Shown here: piece after piece, positions 40,857 through 49,593 of the stretch
Numbering within the stretch: position 1 is the stretch's first letter
Layout: each line of letters begins with the position of its first letter
Assembly (NCBI RefSeq): GCF_026410385.1
Contig: NZ_JAPMLT010000004.1
Span: 186,001 to 250,000, forward strand
Direction of reading: 5' to 3'
Length of the DNA: 64,000 bases
From: Tumebacillus lacus
GTDB taxonomy: Bacteria > Bacillota > Bacilli > Tumebacillales > Tumebacillaceae
Made by a program: the position numbers and the translations under genes
Notes under the pieces: model-generated
Databases searched by the model: none
Told to the model about the DNA's origin: nothing
The model's input: the letters and a program-made list of their open reading frames with translations, nothing else

Positions 40857-41072
40857 ATGGAAAAGGAAAAGCGATTCAAGGTGGAGATCTACTTTGTTGG
40901 CGGCGTAGTCAAAACGCTTCATGAGGTGGATGGAGATGGAGTAGCGAACATCCGTCATTGGTTGAACGGGGAAGGTAAGGCAACCATGATCTTCGTCAAC
41001 GAGTCGAAGGAGTCTACGGTAAGACGAGATGCGGTTATGTTCATCGATGTGACCGAAGAAGCATCTGTATAG
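40857..41072 (+). CDS. Hypothetical phage protein, 71 aa
   Basis: ATG 40857 after GAGGAGGGG. Beta-rich (RFKVEIYFVGGVVKTLHEV), small barrel-like. Unknown. The 100 bases after it, before the terminase genes, contain no gene. Confidence 0.58.
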   Translation: MEKEKRFKVEIYFVGGVVKTLHEVDGDGVANIRHWLNGEGKATMIFVNESKESTVRRDAVMFIDVTEEASV

Positions 41073-41174
41073 CCCCCCGGTCACCGTTTTCAGTAGAGAC
41101 TTTGATAACCGTGCGGATACCCCTTTTTTCACGCAAGGTCAAAATTTTGAAATTCGGTGGAGGTGAATTCAAAA

Positions 41175-41522
41175 GTGGGGAAAATCGATCTGTATCAGCA
41201 AGAGCATGCGAAATTGACCGGGATCTTTACAGGTGTCGATACGGGAAAGGCCAAGTTGGTTGAGGGGCTGATTGAGGACGCTGCGTTTATGTACGCTGAG
41301 ATGTCACATCTGCGCGAGATCATAAAAACCACCGGGAGCGTGCAGATCAATCCGATGGACCCGACTCGCCAAAAGACGCCAGAGGTATCGAAGCAGTACC
41401 TAAAGCTCCTGAACTCGTATGCTGTGGTCATCAAGACGTTGAACGGGATTCTGAACAAGAACATGAACGAGGGTGAAGATGAGTTTGACGAATGGGTCAA
41501 GCAGCAACGTAACGGTGAATAG
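41175..41522 (+). CDS. terS: Terminase small subunit (P27-like)
   Basis: 115 residues from GTG 41175 (GGAGGTG nine bases upstream). Helical; contains VQINPMDPTRQKTPEVSKQY and LLNSYAVVIKTLNGILN, the P27 small-terminase pattern, and lies immediately before TerL with a 44-base overlap. Selects phage DNA for packaging. Confidence 0.8.
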   Translation: MGKIDLYQQEHAKLTGIFTGVDTGKAKLVEGLIEDAAFMYAEMSHLREIIKTTGSVQINPMDPTRQKTPEVSKQYLKLLNSYAVVIKTLNGILNKNMNEGEDEFDEWVKQQRNGE

Positions 41523-43203
41523 CTACCTCGTCGAGTATCATGACCTCATCAAGAAGGGTGAGATCATCGCTGGCAGAGAGCTGATCCAGCAACTCGACAA
41601 TCTGATCGAGGATCTGAACAGCCCGTTCTACGTCTACGACGTGCGGGATGCTCACTTTCGGATTCAGTTCATCGAGCGTTTCTGCAAACACACCAAGAGT
41701 CCGTTCCACGGCAAACCGTTTATTTTGGAGCTTTGGGAAAAAGCATTCATAGAAGCCTTTTACTCGTTCAAGTGGAGTGACGAGGGTTACCGGAACTACT
41801 ATGACGAAGAGCCGATGAAATCCAATCTGCGACGCTTCAAAAAAGCGATCATGCTGATTGCCCGCAAGAACGGCAAATCAACCTTGTGCGCTGCTCTTTG
41901 CCTCACAGAACTGATGTGTGGCAACGGCGGCAGTGACATCGTCTGTTCGTCAAACGACGATGCGCAGGCCTCGATCATCTTTGAAGAGGTTGCCAATATG
42001 CGTGAGCAGTTCGACCCGGACGACAAAAGGACCCGGAAGAACCTCAAGGGCATCCATAACACCCGGAACAAAAGCAAGATTTTCAAGTTGTCGGAGCGCA
42101 CGCGCAACAAGGAAGGCCGAAACATCGACGGCGCGATCTTGGACGAGTCCCACGAAATGAAAGACAATGTCATCGCGAAGTCCATCGACCAATCCCAGTC
42201 GACAAAAGAAGAGCCGTGGTTCATCAACATCACTACCGAGGGATTCGTCAACGATGGCTACCTCGACCAGGAGTTGAAGTACGGTCGCGCTGTTTTGGCG
42301 AAGGAGATCGAGGACCAAACGATTCTCATGTGGCTGTACACTCAAGATAGTGAAGCCGAAGTCTGGCAGGACGAGCGGACATGGATGAAGTCAAACCCGT
42401 CGCTTGGCACGATCAAGAAAGCAAAATACATCAAAGACCAGATCCGCAAGGCCCAACACGACAAGGCCGAGCGGGTTTTTATGTTCTCGAAGGACTTCAA
42501 CTTCAAGCAGAACAACGCGGCTGCTTGGTTGATGCCGGAGGACATCCAGAACGAGGCAACCTTCGACATCGAGCAGTTCAGAGGGGCGTTCGCGATTGGC
42601 GGCGTCGACTTGTCCAAATCCGGTGACCTTGCATCGGCGCGCGCGATGCTTATGAAAGGGAGCACCAAGTACATGCTCCAGCATTACTTCATACCAGAAG
42701 CCAAACTGGGCGCTCTCTCGACGGCTGAGAGGAAGGTCTACGAACAATGGATTCGGGAAGGACTTATGACCGTGTCCGATGGAAACGAGAACGACTTCCG
42801 ACACGTAACCGCGTGGTTTGTCAAATTGTTCAAGCAACACGGGATCAAGTTTTACAAAGTCGGGTATGACAAATGGTCTGCTGTCTACTGGGTCAAGGAA
42901 ATGGAAGACTGTGGCTTCGAGATGCAACGAATAGACCAAAAGTTTGGAAGTATCAGCGAGCCCATGAAACTCGTTGAGGCTGACCTGAAGAGTAAGTTGA
43001 TCAATTACAACAACCACCCGATTGACCGGCTTTGTTTGGAGAACACCGCGCTGAAGATCAACGACAAAATGGAGATCATGCCGGTGAAGGTCCAAGGGAA
43101 AGAAGACAAGAAGATCGACGGCGCGGTGACGATGATCTTTTGCTACCGGGTCTATATCGACAACCGAACCGAGTTTCTGGAGCTGGTGAAGAGAGCGGGG
43201 TGA
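41479..43203 (+). CDS. terL: Terminase large subunit
   Basis: 574 residues. ATPase Walker A-like IARKNGKST (~126-134), Walker B IDGAILDESHE (~217), nuclease Asp motif GGVDLSKSGDLAS (~374) and late KIDGAVTMIF. HK97-type TerL. Packs DNA into proheads. ATG 41479 with GAGGGTG upstream; the RBS lies in the terS gene. Confidence 0.95.
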   Translation: MSLTNGSSSNVTVNSYLVEYHDLIKKGEIIAGRELIQQLDNLIEDLNSPFYVYDVRDAHFRIQFIERFCKHTKSPFHGKPFILELWEKAFIEAFYSFKWSDEGYRNYYDEEPMKSNLRRFKKAIMLIARKNGKSTLCAALCLTELMCGNGGSDIVCSSNDDAQASIIFEEVANMREQFDPDDKRTRKNLKGIHNTRNKSKIFKLSERTRNKEGRNIDGAILDESHEMKDNVIAKSIDQSQSTKEEPWFINITTEGFVNDGYLDQELKYGRAVLAKEIEDQTILMWLYTQDSEAEVWQDERTWMKSNPSLGTIKKAKYIKDQIRKAQHDKAERVFMFSKDFNFKQNNAAAWLMPEDIQNEATFDIEQFRGAFAIGGVDLSKSGDLASARAMLMKGSTKYMLQHYFIPEAKLGALSTAERKVYEQWIREGLMTVSDGNENDFRHVTAWFVKLFKQHGIKFYKVGYDKWSAVYWVKEMEDCGFEMQRIDQKFGSISEPMKLVEADLKSKLINYNNHPIDRLCLENTALKINDKMEIMPVKVQGKEDKKIDGAVTMIFCYRVYIDNRTEFLELVKRAG

Positions 43204-43212
43204 TATTGAAAC

Positions 43213-44466
43213 GTGGCGATCTGGAGTTCTTTTAAAGGGTTGATCAACAAGGCGAAAACAGCCTATTCCTATGCAAAGATGATGAACGGCTACACTCCTG
43301 TGTTCAGCCAGTTCGGGGACAACATCTATGCTTCGGATATCGTGCAAAATTGCATTGATGTTATCGCGAGTGAATGTAGCAAACTTCAACCGAAGCACAT
43401 CAGGACTGACGGCGAAGGCATGCAAACGACTCCCAGCAGCAGCCTCAACCGTCTGTTCAAGTTTTCGCCGAACCCAATCATGACGACGAGGGACTTTCTA
43501 GAGAAAACGATCTGGTTGCTTTTCTTGAATTACAACGCCTTTATCTACCCGATGTTTGAGATCCGAAGAGACGGGTATGGAAAAGAGACTCGAATCTGCA
43601 CCGGGCTTTATCCCCTCAACCCCCGTCAAGTCGACTTTTTGCAAGACGAAAATAGTATTCTGTTTGTGAAACTGTACTTTGCAAACGGTGAAAGCTTCAC
43701 ATTGCCCTATACAGATGTCATTCACCTGCGGAAAAAGTTTTCAGTCAACGATATCATGGGCGGCGGGCTAAACGGTCAACCAGACAACGCAGCACTTTTG
43801 AAGGTGTTGCAGATCAACGACGTTGTTATGCAGGGGCTTGAAAAGGGGATTAAGACAAGTCTATCTATCCGAGGCGTTATCAAACTTAACACGATGCTTG
43901 ATGACGAATCGACGAAGGCAGAGCGAGATCGGATCGAGGCACGGCTTGCGTCAGGAGATTCAGCCTTACTGCCTCTGGACTTGAAAAACGAATACATCCC
44001 GATTAATTCTGACCCGAAAATCATCGACAAAGTCACATTGGAGTTTTTGGAGAGCAAGGTGGAGAACTGGTTCGGAGTGTCAAAGGCGATCCGGTCTGGA
44101 GATTATACCGATGAGCAGTACCAGGCGTTCTATGAAAAAACGCTTGAGCCGATTGTCATCAGCTTAGGTCAAGCATTTTCGAAGACGATTTTTACTCCCC
44201 GAGAGCTCGACATGGGAAACGAAATTGTCTTTTATCAAAAGGATATGCGCTACCTGTCCACCAAGGCGATGCTTGATCTGCTCAAGACAGCCGGCGAGCA
44301 AGGATTGCTCACTGATAATCAAAAACTTGCACTGCTCGGGTATCCGCCGATTGAGGGCGGAGACAAGCGGACGATGTCACTCAACTATATCGATGTGAAT
44401 CTGGCCAATGCCTATCAAATGGGGCGGGCAAAGGCCGGTGAGAAAGGGGAATCAAGCAATGAGTAA
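43213..44466 (+). CDS. Portal protein (HK97 family)
   Basis: 417 residues, GTG start at 43213. Family features: YASDIVQNCIDVIASECSKL, LFKFSPNPIMTTRDFLEKT, LGQAFSKTIFTPREL. Dodecameric ring at the head vertex, docking site for terminase. Overlaps the protease gene by eight bases. Confidence 0.93.
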   Translation: MAIWSSFKGLINKAKTAYSYAKMMNGYTPVFSQFGDNIYASDIVQNCIDVIASECSKLQPKHIRTDGEGMQTTPSSSLNRLFKFSPNPIMTTRDFLEKTIWLLFLNYNAFIYPMFEIRRDGYGKETRICTGLYPLNPRQVDFLQDENSILFVKLYFANGESFTLPYTDVIHLRKKFSVNDIMGGGLNGQPDNAALLKVLQINDVVMQGLEKGIKTSLSIRGVIKLNTMLDDESTKAERDRIEARLASGDSALLPLDLKNEYIPINSDPKIIDKVTLEFLESKVENWFGVSKAIRSGDYTDEQYQAFYEKTLEPIVISLGQAFSKTIFTPRELDMGNEIVFYQKDMRYLSTKAMLDLLKTAGEQGLLTDNQKLALLGYPPIEGGDKRTMSLNYIDVNLANAYQMGRAKAGEKGESSNE

Positions 44467-45109
44467 ACCGCTCCCGGCGAAAGAGGCGCCGGTAAAACGC
44501 AGTTTTGGTCTGGTAGACCTACGGGCCGTTGAAGATGGAAACTACATCGAAGGGCACCCGGCCGTTTATGACCAGAAGACGAACATTGGTGGTTGGTTCA
44601 ACGAGATCATCGAGCGTGGGGCCTTTGATGGCTGCGACTTCGATGACGTACTTTTTAGTGTGAACCATGACCTGCGCAAGATTCCGTTGGCGCGTAGTCG
44701 TCGCAACAATGGTAACTCGACTATGCAGTTGCGGACCGATGAGCGCGGCCTTTATATCCGGGCGAACCTCGACGTGGAGAGCAACAGCGAGGCGAAATCC
44801 CTCTATAGCGCGGTAAAGAGAGAAGACATCGATGGGATGTCTTTTATTTTTTACGTGTCCGATGAAAAGTGGGAAGACCTCGACACTGATATGCCGACCC
44901 GGCGTATCCAAAAGATCAGGAAAGTCATTGAAGTCAGCGCCGTCAATTTCCCGGCCTACTCGGGAACTGACATAAATGCTCGTGACCAAGCCGCGTTGGA
45001 TAACGCGCGACAGGCATTGGATAATGCCCGGTCTCAGTTGGATAACTCGAAAAGCGAGTCAGAATTGGAACTCTTGAAACTCAAAAATCAGATTTTGATG
45101 AAAGGTTAA
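44459..45109 (+). CDS. Prohead protease (HK97 family)
   Basis: 216 residues. Typical start GYIEGHPAVYD-like segment (NYIEGHPAVYDQ), then FSVNHDLRKIPLAR (catalytic His) and DIDGMSFIFYV (catalytic Ser), ending in a coiled tail. Matures capsid by cutting the delta domain of the capsid protein encoded next. Confidence 0.93.
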   Translation: MSKPLPAKEAPVKRSFGLVDLRAVEDGNYIEGHPAVYDQKTNIGGWFNEIIERGAFDGCDFDDVLFSVNHDLRKIPLARSRRNNGNSTMQLRTDERGLYIRANLDVESNSEAKSLYSAVKREDIDGMSFIFYVSDEKWEDLDTDMPTRRIQKIRKVIEVSAVNFPAYSGTDINARDQAALDNARQALDNARSQLDNSKSESELELLKLKNQILMKG

Positions 45110-45120
45110 GGTGAGGACAG

Positions 45121-46407
45121 ATGAAAAAGAAACTGCAAGAAATGCTCATCAAGAAGGAAGCGCGTAAAACTGAGCTCGGCCAGAAATCCTCGGCCGCTAC
45201 GACGGTCGAAGAGCTGCGTAGTATCAACGCTGAGCTTGAATCATTGAACCCCGAGATCGCGGAGTTGCGCGGGATGATCGATGCAATTCAGGACGAAGCG
45301 CCGAACGTCGATCCCCCGAACGTGTCGCCGCAAGAGCAGCGCGGGTTGGGCTTGCCGACGCCGGGCACCATCCTCGGCACCTATGGGATGGGTAACGGAG
45401 CTGGTGGCGGCCAACAACAGCGTGCACAGCAGGGCATGGAGGATGTGTACGGCACTGTAGAATACCGCAATGCTTTCATGTTGTTTGCGAAGACCGGCCA
45501 AGTAACGCCTGAGTTGCGCGCTGATGCAATGACCACCACCGCTGACGTATCAGCGGTCATCCCGACGACGATCCTCAATGAGGTCATCAAGAAGGTCACT
45601 GTCTACGGCCAAGTGTTCAGCCGCGTCCGCAAACTCAACATCAAGGGTGGCGTAACCATCCCGATCCTGTCGTTGAAACCGTCGGCTACCTGGATCGGTG
45701 AATCGACGCCGTCCGATAAGAAAAAAGTGCAGGCAAATACGAACATCACGTTCAGCTACTACGGCCTGGAATGCAAAGTGGCTACCTCTCTGCTTGCTGA
45801 CACCGTAACTCTGGCTGGATTCGAGAGCGTCATCACTGACTTGATTGTTGAAGCGATGGTGAAAGCCATCGACCTCGCTGTACTGAATGGCGACGGTGTA
45901 GGCAAACCGCAAGGCATCACTTCTGACCCCAGAGTTCCGGCAGCGCAAATCATCACCATGACTCCGACTGAAATCGGTTCGTGGGATGATTGGAAGAAGA
46001 AGGTGTTTGCCAAGATGCCGCTGAAATACAAAGCCGGCGCAGCCTTCCTGATGGCATCCGGCACCTTCGAAGGGTACATTGACGGCATGGTAGATGCGAA
46101 CGGACAGCCGATTGGCCGAGTGAATTACGGAATCGTGGATGGACCGCAAGAGCGCTTCGGTGGTAAAGAGGTCATCCAAGTCGAGGACGACGTCATCCCG
46201 CCGTTCGATGATGCCGTCGCGGGCGATGTGGTGGCCGTTTACTGCGACCTGCGTAACTATGGCTTCAACTCCAACATGCAAATGACCATGTTCCGCTACT
46301 TCGACCATGACACCAATGAATGGGTTGATAAAGCCATCCTCATCGCAGACGGCAAACTGATCGACCCGAACGGCGTAGTCATCGTCAAGAAAGGCGCAAC
46401 AACCTAA
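45121..46407 (+). CDS. Major capsid protein (HK97 fold)
   Basis: 428 residues. N-terminal coiled-coil scaffold (residues ~1-60) and Gln/Gly-rich linker (~85-105) likely removed by the protease; then the HK97 fold with TTADVSAVIPTTILNEVIKK, TPSDKKKVQANTNITFSYYG, NGDGVGKPQGI and VVAVYCDLRNYGF. Confidence 0.95.
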   Translation: MKKKLQEMLIKKEARKTELGQKSSAATTVEELRSINAELESLNPEIAELRGMIDAIQDEAPNVDPPNVSPQEQRGLGLPTPGTILGTYGMGNGAGGGQQQRAQQGMEDVYGTVEYRNAFMLFAKTGQVTPELRADAMTTTADVSAVIPTTILNEVIKKVTVYGQVFSRVRKLNIKGGVTIPILSLKPSATWIGESTPSDKKKVQANTNITFSYYGLECKVATSLLADTVTLAGFESVITDLIVEAMVKAIDLAVLNGDGVGKPQGITSDPRVPAAQIITMTPTEIGSWDDWKKKVFAKMPLKYKAGAAFLMASGTFEGYIDGMVDANGQPIGRVNYGIVDGPQERFGGKEVIQVEDDVIPPFDDAVAGDVVAVYCDLRNYGFNSNMQMTMFRYFDHDTNEWVDKAILIADGKLIDPNGVVIVKKGATT

Positions 46408-46449
46408 TAATGGGGCCGGAGCGCCCCTCTAAGAAAGGTGGAGTTAATA

Positions 46450-46719
46450 GTGGCGAGAAAGAAAAACGAACCGACGGCTGAGTTGGTGAACAACGGGGAA
46501 GCGATCCTGCTTTGGAAAGCAAAGGGTCCTCTGTCCAATGCGGAACACGAGCAGTTGGCAGAAAAATGCCGTTTTGAACAAGAGCAAAGCGGTGTAAAGA
46601 TCGTGCTCGTCCCCTTTGCGGTGGATGCAGAATTGGTTTACCCGCAAGCAACTCAGGCACCGGCGGATGACCCGCAACAACAAGTCAATGATTCCGAACC
46701 GAGCGGTGATGACCAGTGA
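46450..46719 (+). CDS. Hypothetical head-region protein, 89 aa
   Basis: GTG 46450 after AAAGGTGGAG (GTG 46438 possible). Acidic with Gln/Pro tail. Position between capsid and connector genes suggests a structural or chaperone role. Confidence 0.6.
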   Translation: MARKKNEPTAELVNNGEAILLWKAKGPLSNAEHEQLAEKCRFEQEQSGVKIVLVPFAVDAELVYPQATQAPADDPQQQVNDSEPSGDDQ

Positions 46720-46985
46720 CCGACGCCGATCTTCTGATCGAGTGCAAGAAGGGCTTGAACATCCCGGTCGCAAGCACCGCCTTTGACGGTACATTGATGC
46801 AGAAACTTGCTGCGGTAAAATCCTTCATGATGGGTGCTGGCGTGTCGGCGGATCTGCTTAATGACCATCTGGCAGTTGGCGCGATTGTGCTAGGAGTCAC
46901 GGACATCTGGAGTTTGACAGGCGGGGAGATCAAGTTCTCACCCGCCTTCAATACGATGGTCGGGCAATTGGCGATGCGTAGCTAG
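46716..46985 (+). CDS. Head-tail connector (gp6-like)
   Basis: 89 helical residues (LLIECKKGLNIPVASTAFDG, LAVGAIVLGVTDIWSLTGG), size and position fit the HK97 gp6/SPP1 gp15 adaptor. Overlaps the previous gene by four bases. Confidence 0.72.
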   Translation: MTDADLLIECKKGLNIPVASTAFDGTLMQKLAAVKSFMMGAGVSADLLNDHLAVGAIVLGVTDIWSLTGGEIKFSPAFNTMVGQLAMRS

Positions 46986-46997
46986 GAGGTTGAGGAG

Positions 46998-47654
46998 ATG
47001 TTCAAGCCAGCAGGTGTTCAGCAGTTCGCCACTCCTATTCGTGTCCAAAAACGAGTCATATCCCATGATGAAAACGGAGCGTCGATCACGTCCTATCAGG
47101 ATGCTGAACCGGCGCTTGATTTTTGTAGTTGGAAGGGCAAAGGCGGCACTCAAACCGATGCGTTCACCATCACGGATACAGCAGAGGTGACCATGTGGTT
47201 CCGGCCGGATATCGCTGAGATGGACCGGGTGATGCTCAATGACGACGAGAGCAAGGCCTACGATATCCTCAACGTTGAGAATCTTGACATGCGTAACATG
47301 TGGTTGAAGTTGAAGGTGGGCAGGGCGGTGCAGGATTGGCCGCACCTCATCAAGATTCAAGTGTCCGACCTCTCTCGGGACGCAGACGGTTTGGCAGTCG
47401 AAACTTGGCGCGACCATCTCACAATCCGAGGAGCTGTCGAGCCCCTGCAGGGGCGTGAATACGATTCAGCCGCTGCTGTCAACGCAGAGGTCACCGTTCG
47501 GGTCCGCATTCGCTTCCAGAGTGGGATCACATCTGAAATGCGTCTTGTCTACGACGGGCGCATCTTCAATATCAAATCTGTGATCGATCCAGGGGAACGT
47601 CACAACGAACTGCACTTGATGTGCACAGAGGTGGTGGGTATGAGTGGGAGCTGA
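46998..47654 (+). CDS. Head-closure protein with two gp16-like domains
   Basis: 218 residues, about twice the usual ~110. Residues ~10-108 and ~110-215 each look like an SPP1-gp16/HK97-gp7 head-closure unit: the second has the textbook TWRDHLTIRGAVEPLQGREY...VRIRFQSGITSEMRLVYDGR (quoted in parts), the first has SYQDAEPALDFCSWKGKGG...VTMWFRPDIAEMDRVML. ATG after GGAGG. Confidence 0.78.
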   Translation: MFKPAGVQQFATPIRVQKRVISHDENGASITSYQDAEPALDFCSWKGKGGTQTDAFTITDTAEVTMWFRPDIAEMDRVMLNDDESKAYDILNVENLDMRNMWLKLKVGRAVQDWPHLIKIQVSDLSRDADGLAVETWRDHLTIRGAVEPLQGREYDSAAAVNAEVTVRVRIRFQSGITSEMRLVYDGRIFNIKSVIDPGERHNELHLMCTEVVGMSGS

Positions 47655-47655
47655 G

Positions 47656-48039
47656 ATGTCGCTTGATGGATTGGCAGATGTACTAAGAAAAGTCGATCAG
47701 CTTGGGGATCGGAAGGCGCGGGCTGAGAACAGGATGCTACGCGCCGGTGCAAAGGTGCTCCAAGCAGCCATAAGTGAGGATGCACCACGAAGCTCATATG
47801 CGAAAGACCACATGGCCGACAACATCATGATCACAAATATCTCAACGCGAGACGGGATCAAGCGTATTCGGGTGGGTCCGTCTCGTGGTGACAACTCCCG
47901 ATTTTTCTATGGAAAGTTTCTGGAGTGGGGAACTTTGAAGATGGCAGCACGACCGTTCGTAGGGCCCGCAGCGGCGCGGTCTAAGAAAGACGTGTTCAAC
48001 GCCATGAAGGCGGAAGGGGAAAAGGAGTTCAGACGATGA
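47656..48039 (+). CDS. HK97 gp10-like tail protein
   Basis: 127 residues: LRAGAKVLQAAISEDAPRSS and FYGKFLEWGT...ARPFVGPA are hallmark gp10 motifs. Neck or tail-completion protein. ATG 47656 after GGGAG. Confidence 0.88.
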   Translation: MSLDGLADVLRKVDQLGDRKARAENRMLRAGAKVLQAAISEDAPRSSYAKDHMADNIMITNISTRDGIKRIRVGPSRGDNSRFFYGKFLEWGTLKMAARPFVGPAAARSKKDVFNAMKAEGEKEFRR

Positions 48040-48413
48040 GCATAGCCAACCAAAGGCCGGACGTGCTTGCGGCGCTGGAGGGGCATTCCGATCTGGTCGA
48101 ACTGCTTGGCGGGCGACGCGTGTATTGGCTGAAAGCGCCGAAGGCTGACGAGTTCCCCCGGATCACGTTCTTCGAGATGACTAACCTGAACGATTTGTAT
48201 GCCGAGGGTGAGCCGGTGGCGGCTGAGATCCGGTTCCAAATCGATGTGTGGACGAAAGGGAATTTCACCGGGATAGTCGAGCAAGTGGACGCGGCCATGA
48301 TCGTTGCGGGCTTCCGGCGTTTTGCAACCAGCCCCGACCTCGCTGACGAGGACGGGGTCTTTCATAAAGCCTTGAGGTATATCAAATCAGTTTATCTGAG
48401 GGAGGAAAATTAA
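48036..48413 (+). CDS. Tail terminator-like protein (gp17/DUF3168-like)
   Basis: 125 residues; DVLAALEGHSDLVELLGG, then PRITFFEMTNLNDLYAEGEP and IRFQIDVWTK are typical of tail-terminator proteins. Coupled by ATGA. Confidence 0.82.
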   Translation: MSIANQRPDVLAALEGHSDLVELLGGRRVYWLKAPKADEFPRITFFEMTNLNDLYAEGEPVAAEIRFQIDVWTKGNFTGIVEQVDAAMIVAGFRRFATSPDLADEDGVFHKALRYIKSVYLREEN

Positions 48414-48414
48414 G

Positions 48415-48990
48415 ATGGCAGCACCGCGCACCAATCTTAAAAATCTTACTGTTGCACTGTTGACGAAAGACGATATCACTGGCGCGACTTACGGCCCGAC
48501 TCGCAAGATCCTCGACGCCGTTAAGGCGAGCATCGACCCGAAGGTCAGCTCTGACAAGGCTTACGGGGATGGCGTTGTAAAGTACGTGTCCGAAGAGGTG
48601 ACCGAGATCGAAGTCGAGTTCGAAACGCTCGGCCTGTCGCTTTCGGATCAGGCGTTTCTCATTGGCGGAACCATTGAAAACGGCGTACTGATTGACGGCG
48701 ACAAAAACCAAGCCCCGTGGGTTGCGTTCGGATTTGAATCGGAGAAGGCAAACAAGAAACGCCGTTTCTACTGGCTCTACAAAGGCAAGTTCAGCCTCTT
48801 CAAAGAGGAGTTCAAACAAAAAGAAGACAAGACCGAATTCCAAGGCGACACGATCAAAGGCACGTTCGTCCTGCGGATCTTCGACGGCAACTGGCGTGCG
48901 CGTGGCGACGAAGACGAAGTTGGATTCACCGCTGCGGCGACCTGGTTTGATGCTGTCTACGAGCAACCGGCCGACGCTCCGGCAGTCTAA
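48415..48990 (+). CDS. Major tail (tube) protein
   Basis: 191 residues, beta-rich: ISDQ-like LSLSDQAFLIGGTIENGVLI, ENGVLIDGDKNQAPWVAFGF, KFSLFKEEFKQKEDKTEFQG match phi13-type tube proteins. Strong SD region and a following attenuator-type hairpin support high expression. Confidence 0.9.
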   Translation: MAAPRTNLKNLTVALLTKDDITGATYGPTRKILDAVKASIDPKVSSDKAYGDGVVKYVSEEVTEIEVEFETLGLSLSDQAFLIGGTIENGVLIDGDKNQAPWVAFGFESEKANKKRRFYWLYKGKFSLFKEEFKQKEDKTEFQGDTIKGTFVLRIFDGNWRARGDEDEVGFTAAATWFDAVYEQPADAPAV

Positions 48991-49001
48991 TAATACCGCT
49001 T

Positions 49002-49030
49002 GAGAGAGGGGAATCCCTCTCTCTTTTATT
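49002..49030 (+). terminator. Hairpin after the tube gene
   Basis: GAGAGAGGG-GAAT-CCCTCTCTC followed by TTTTATTT; likely partial terminator raising tube-to-chaperone ratio. Confidence 0.75.
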
Positions 49031-49054
49031 TATCCCAAAAAAGGAGTGTTCACC

Positions 49055-49390
49055 ATGCACAAAGCTCTTGAGTTGAAATTTTATCCGGGTGTCGAGGGGC
49101 AGGAAAAAACCTACGTCGCCCCCACGTTTATCTCTGGTCGTGTCTTCCGCGAAACCGTAAAGGTTGAGAAGACCCTCAAGCAACGGCAAGAATCGAAGCA
49201 GTTTGATGTGGAGGATCTCGACTTCACGGCCGACTATGTCGTTCTCGTGTTCGGTAAGCAATTCACGCGAGACGAGTTTTACGATGGCATTTCGGTCGAG
49301 GATGTAGTCACCGCCGCACAAAAGTGCATTCAGCACATCGTGACTAAAGTCAACAGCGCGGCGTCGGGAGGTGCCACCCCAAACGCATAG
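49055..49390 (+). CDS. Tail assembly chaperone G
   Basis: 111 residues from ATG 49055 (RBS AAAAGGAG). EFYPG-like start, VEKTLKQRQESKQFDVEDLD and YVVLVFGKQFTRDEFYDGIS follow the gpG chaperone pattern. Sits between tube and tape measure, and its end carries a CCCAAAC slippery heptamer giving a -1 extended product. Binds the tape measure during tail assembly. Confidence 0.88.
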   Translation: MHKALELKFYPGVEGQEKTYVAPTFISGRVFRETVKVEKTLKQRQESKQFDVEDLDFTADYVVLVFGKQFTRDEFYDGISVEDVVTAAQKCIQHIVTKVNSAASGGATPNA

Positions 49391-49578
49391 AGGACGGAGA
49401 GGAGGATGAGGTTGACCTCTCTGTCTTTGTAAAAGAGTTTTATCTCGGCCTGATGAAACAAGGGAGATCGCCGAACGAGATCGACGAGATGGATATTGTT
49501 TGGTACTTGGAATTGGCGTCCTACTTTGTAGAAAAAGAGGACGACGTAGTGCCCATCGATCAGATCCGGGGCATGTAA
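49055..49578 (+). CDS. Tail assembly chaperone GT (-1 frameshift product)
   Basis: Ribosomes slipping at 49378-49384 read through into the -1 frame and end at 49578, adding about 65 residues beginning KRIEDGEEDEVDLSVFVKEF and ending VVPIDQIRGM. The extension has no start codon or RBS of its own and fills the gap before the tape measure, as in lambda G/GT. Joined length is about 174 residues. Confidence 0.87.
49378..49384 (+). promoter_or_regulatory. Slippery site CCCAAAC for -1 frameshift
   Basis: In the G frame it reads C-CCA-AAC, exactly X-XXY-YYZ; after a -1 slip tRNAs re-pair on CCC and AAA. The zero-frame stop is four bases downstream. Confidence 0.88.
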
Positions 49579-49593
49579 GGAGGTGAGCAAGGT

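Noticed and set aside
46408-46437. Terminator after the capsid gene
   Set aside because: GGGGC-CGGA-GCGCCCC hairpin is short and lacks a U-run.
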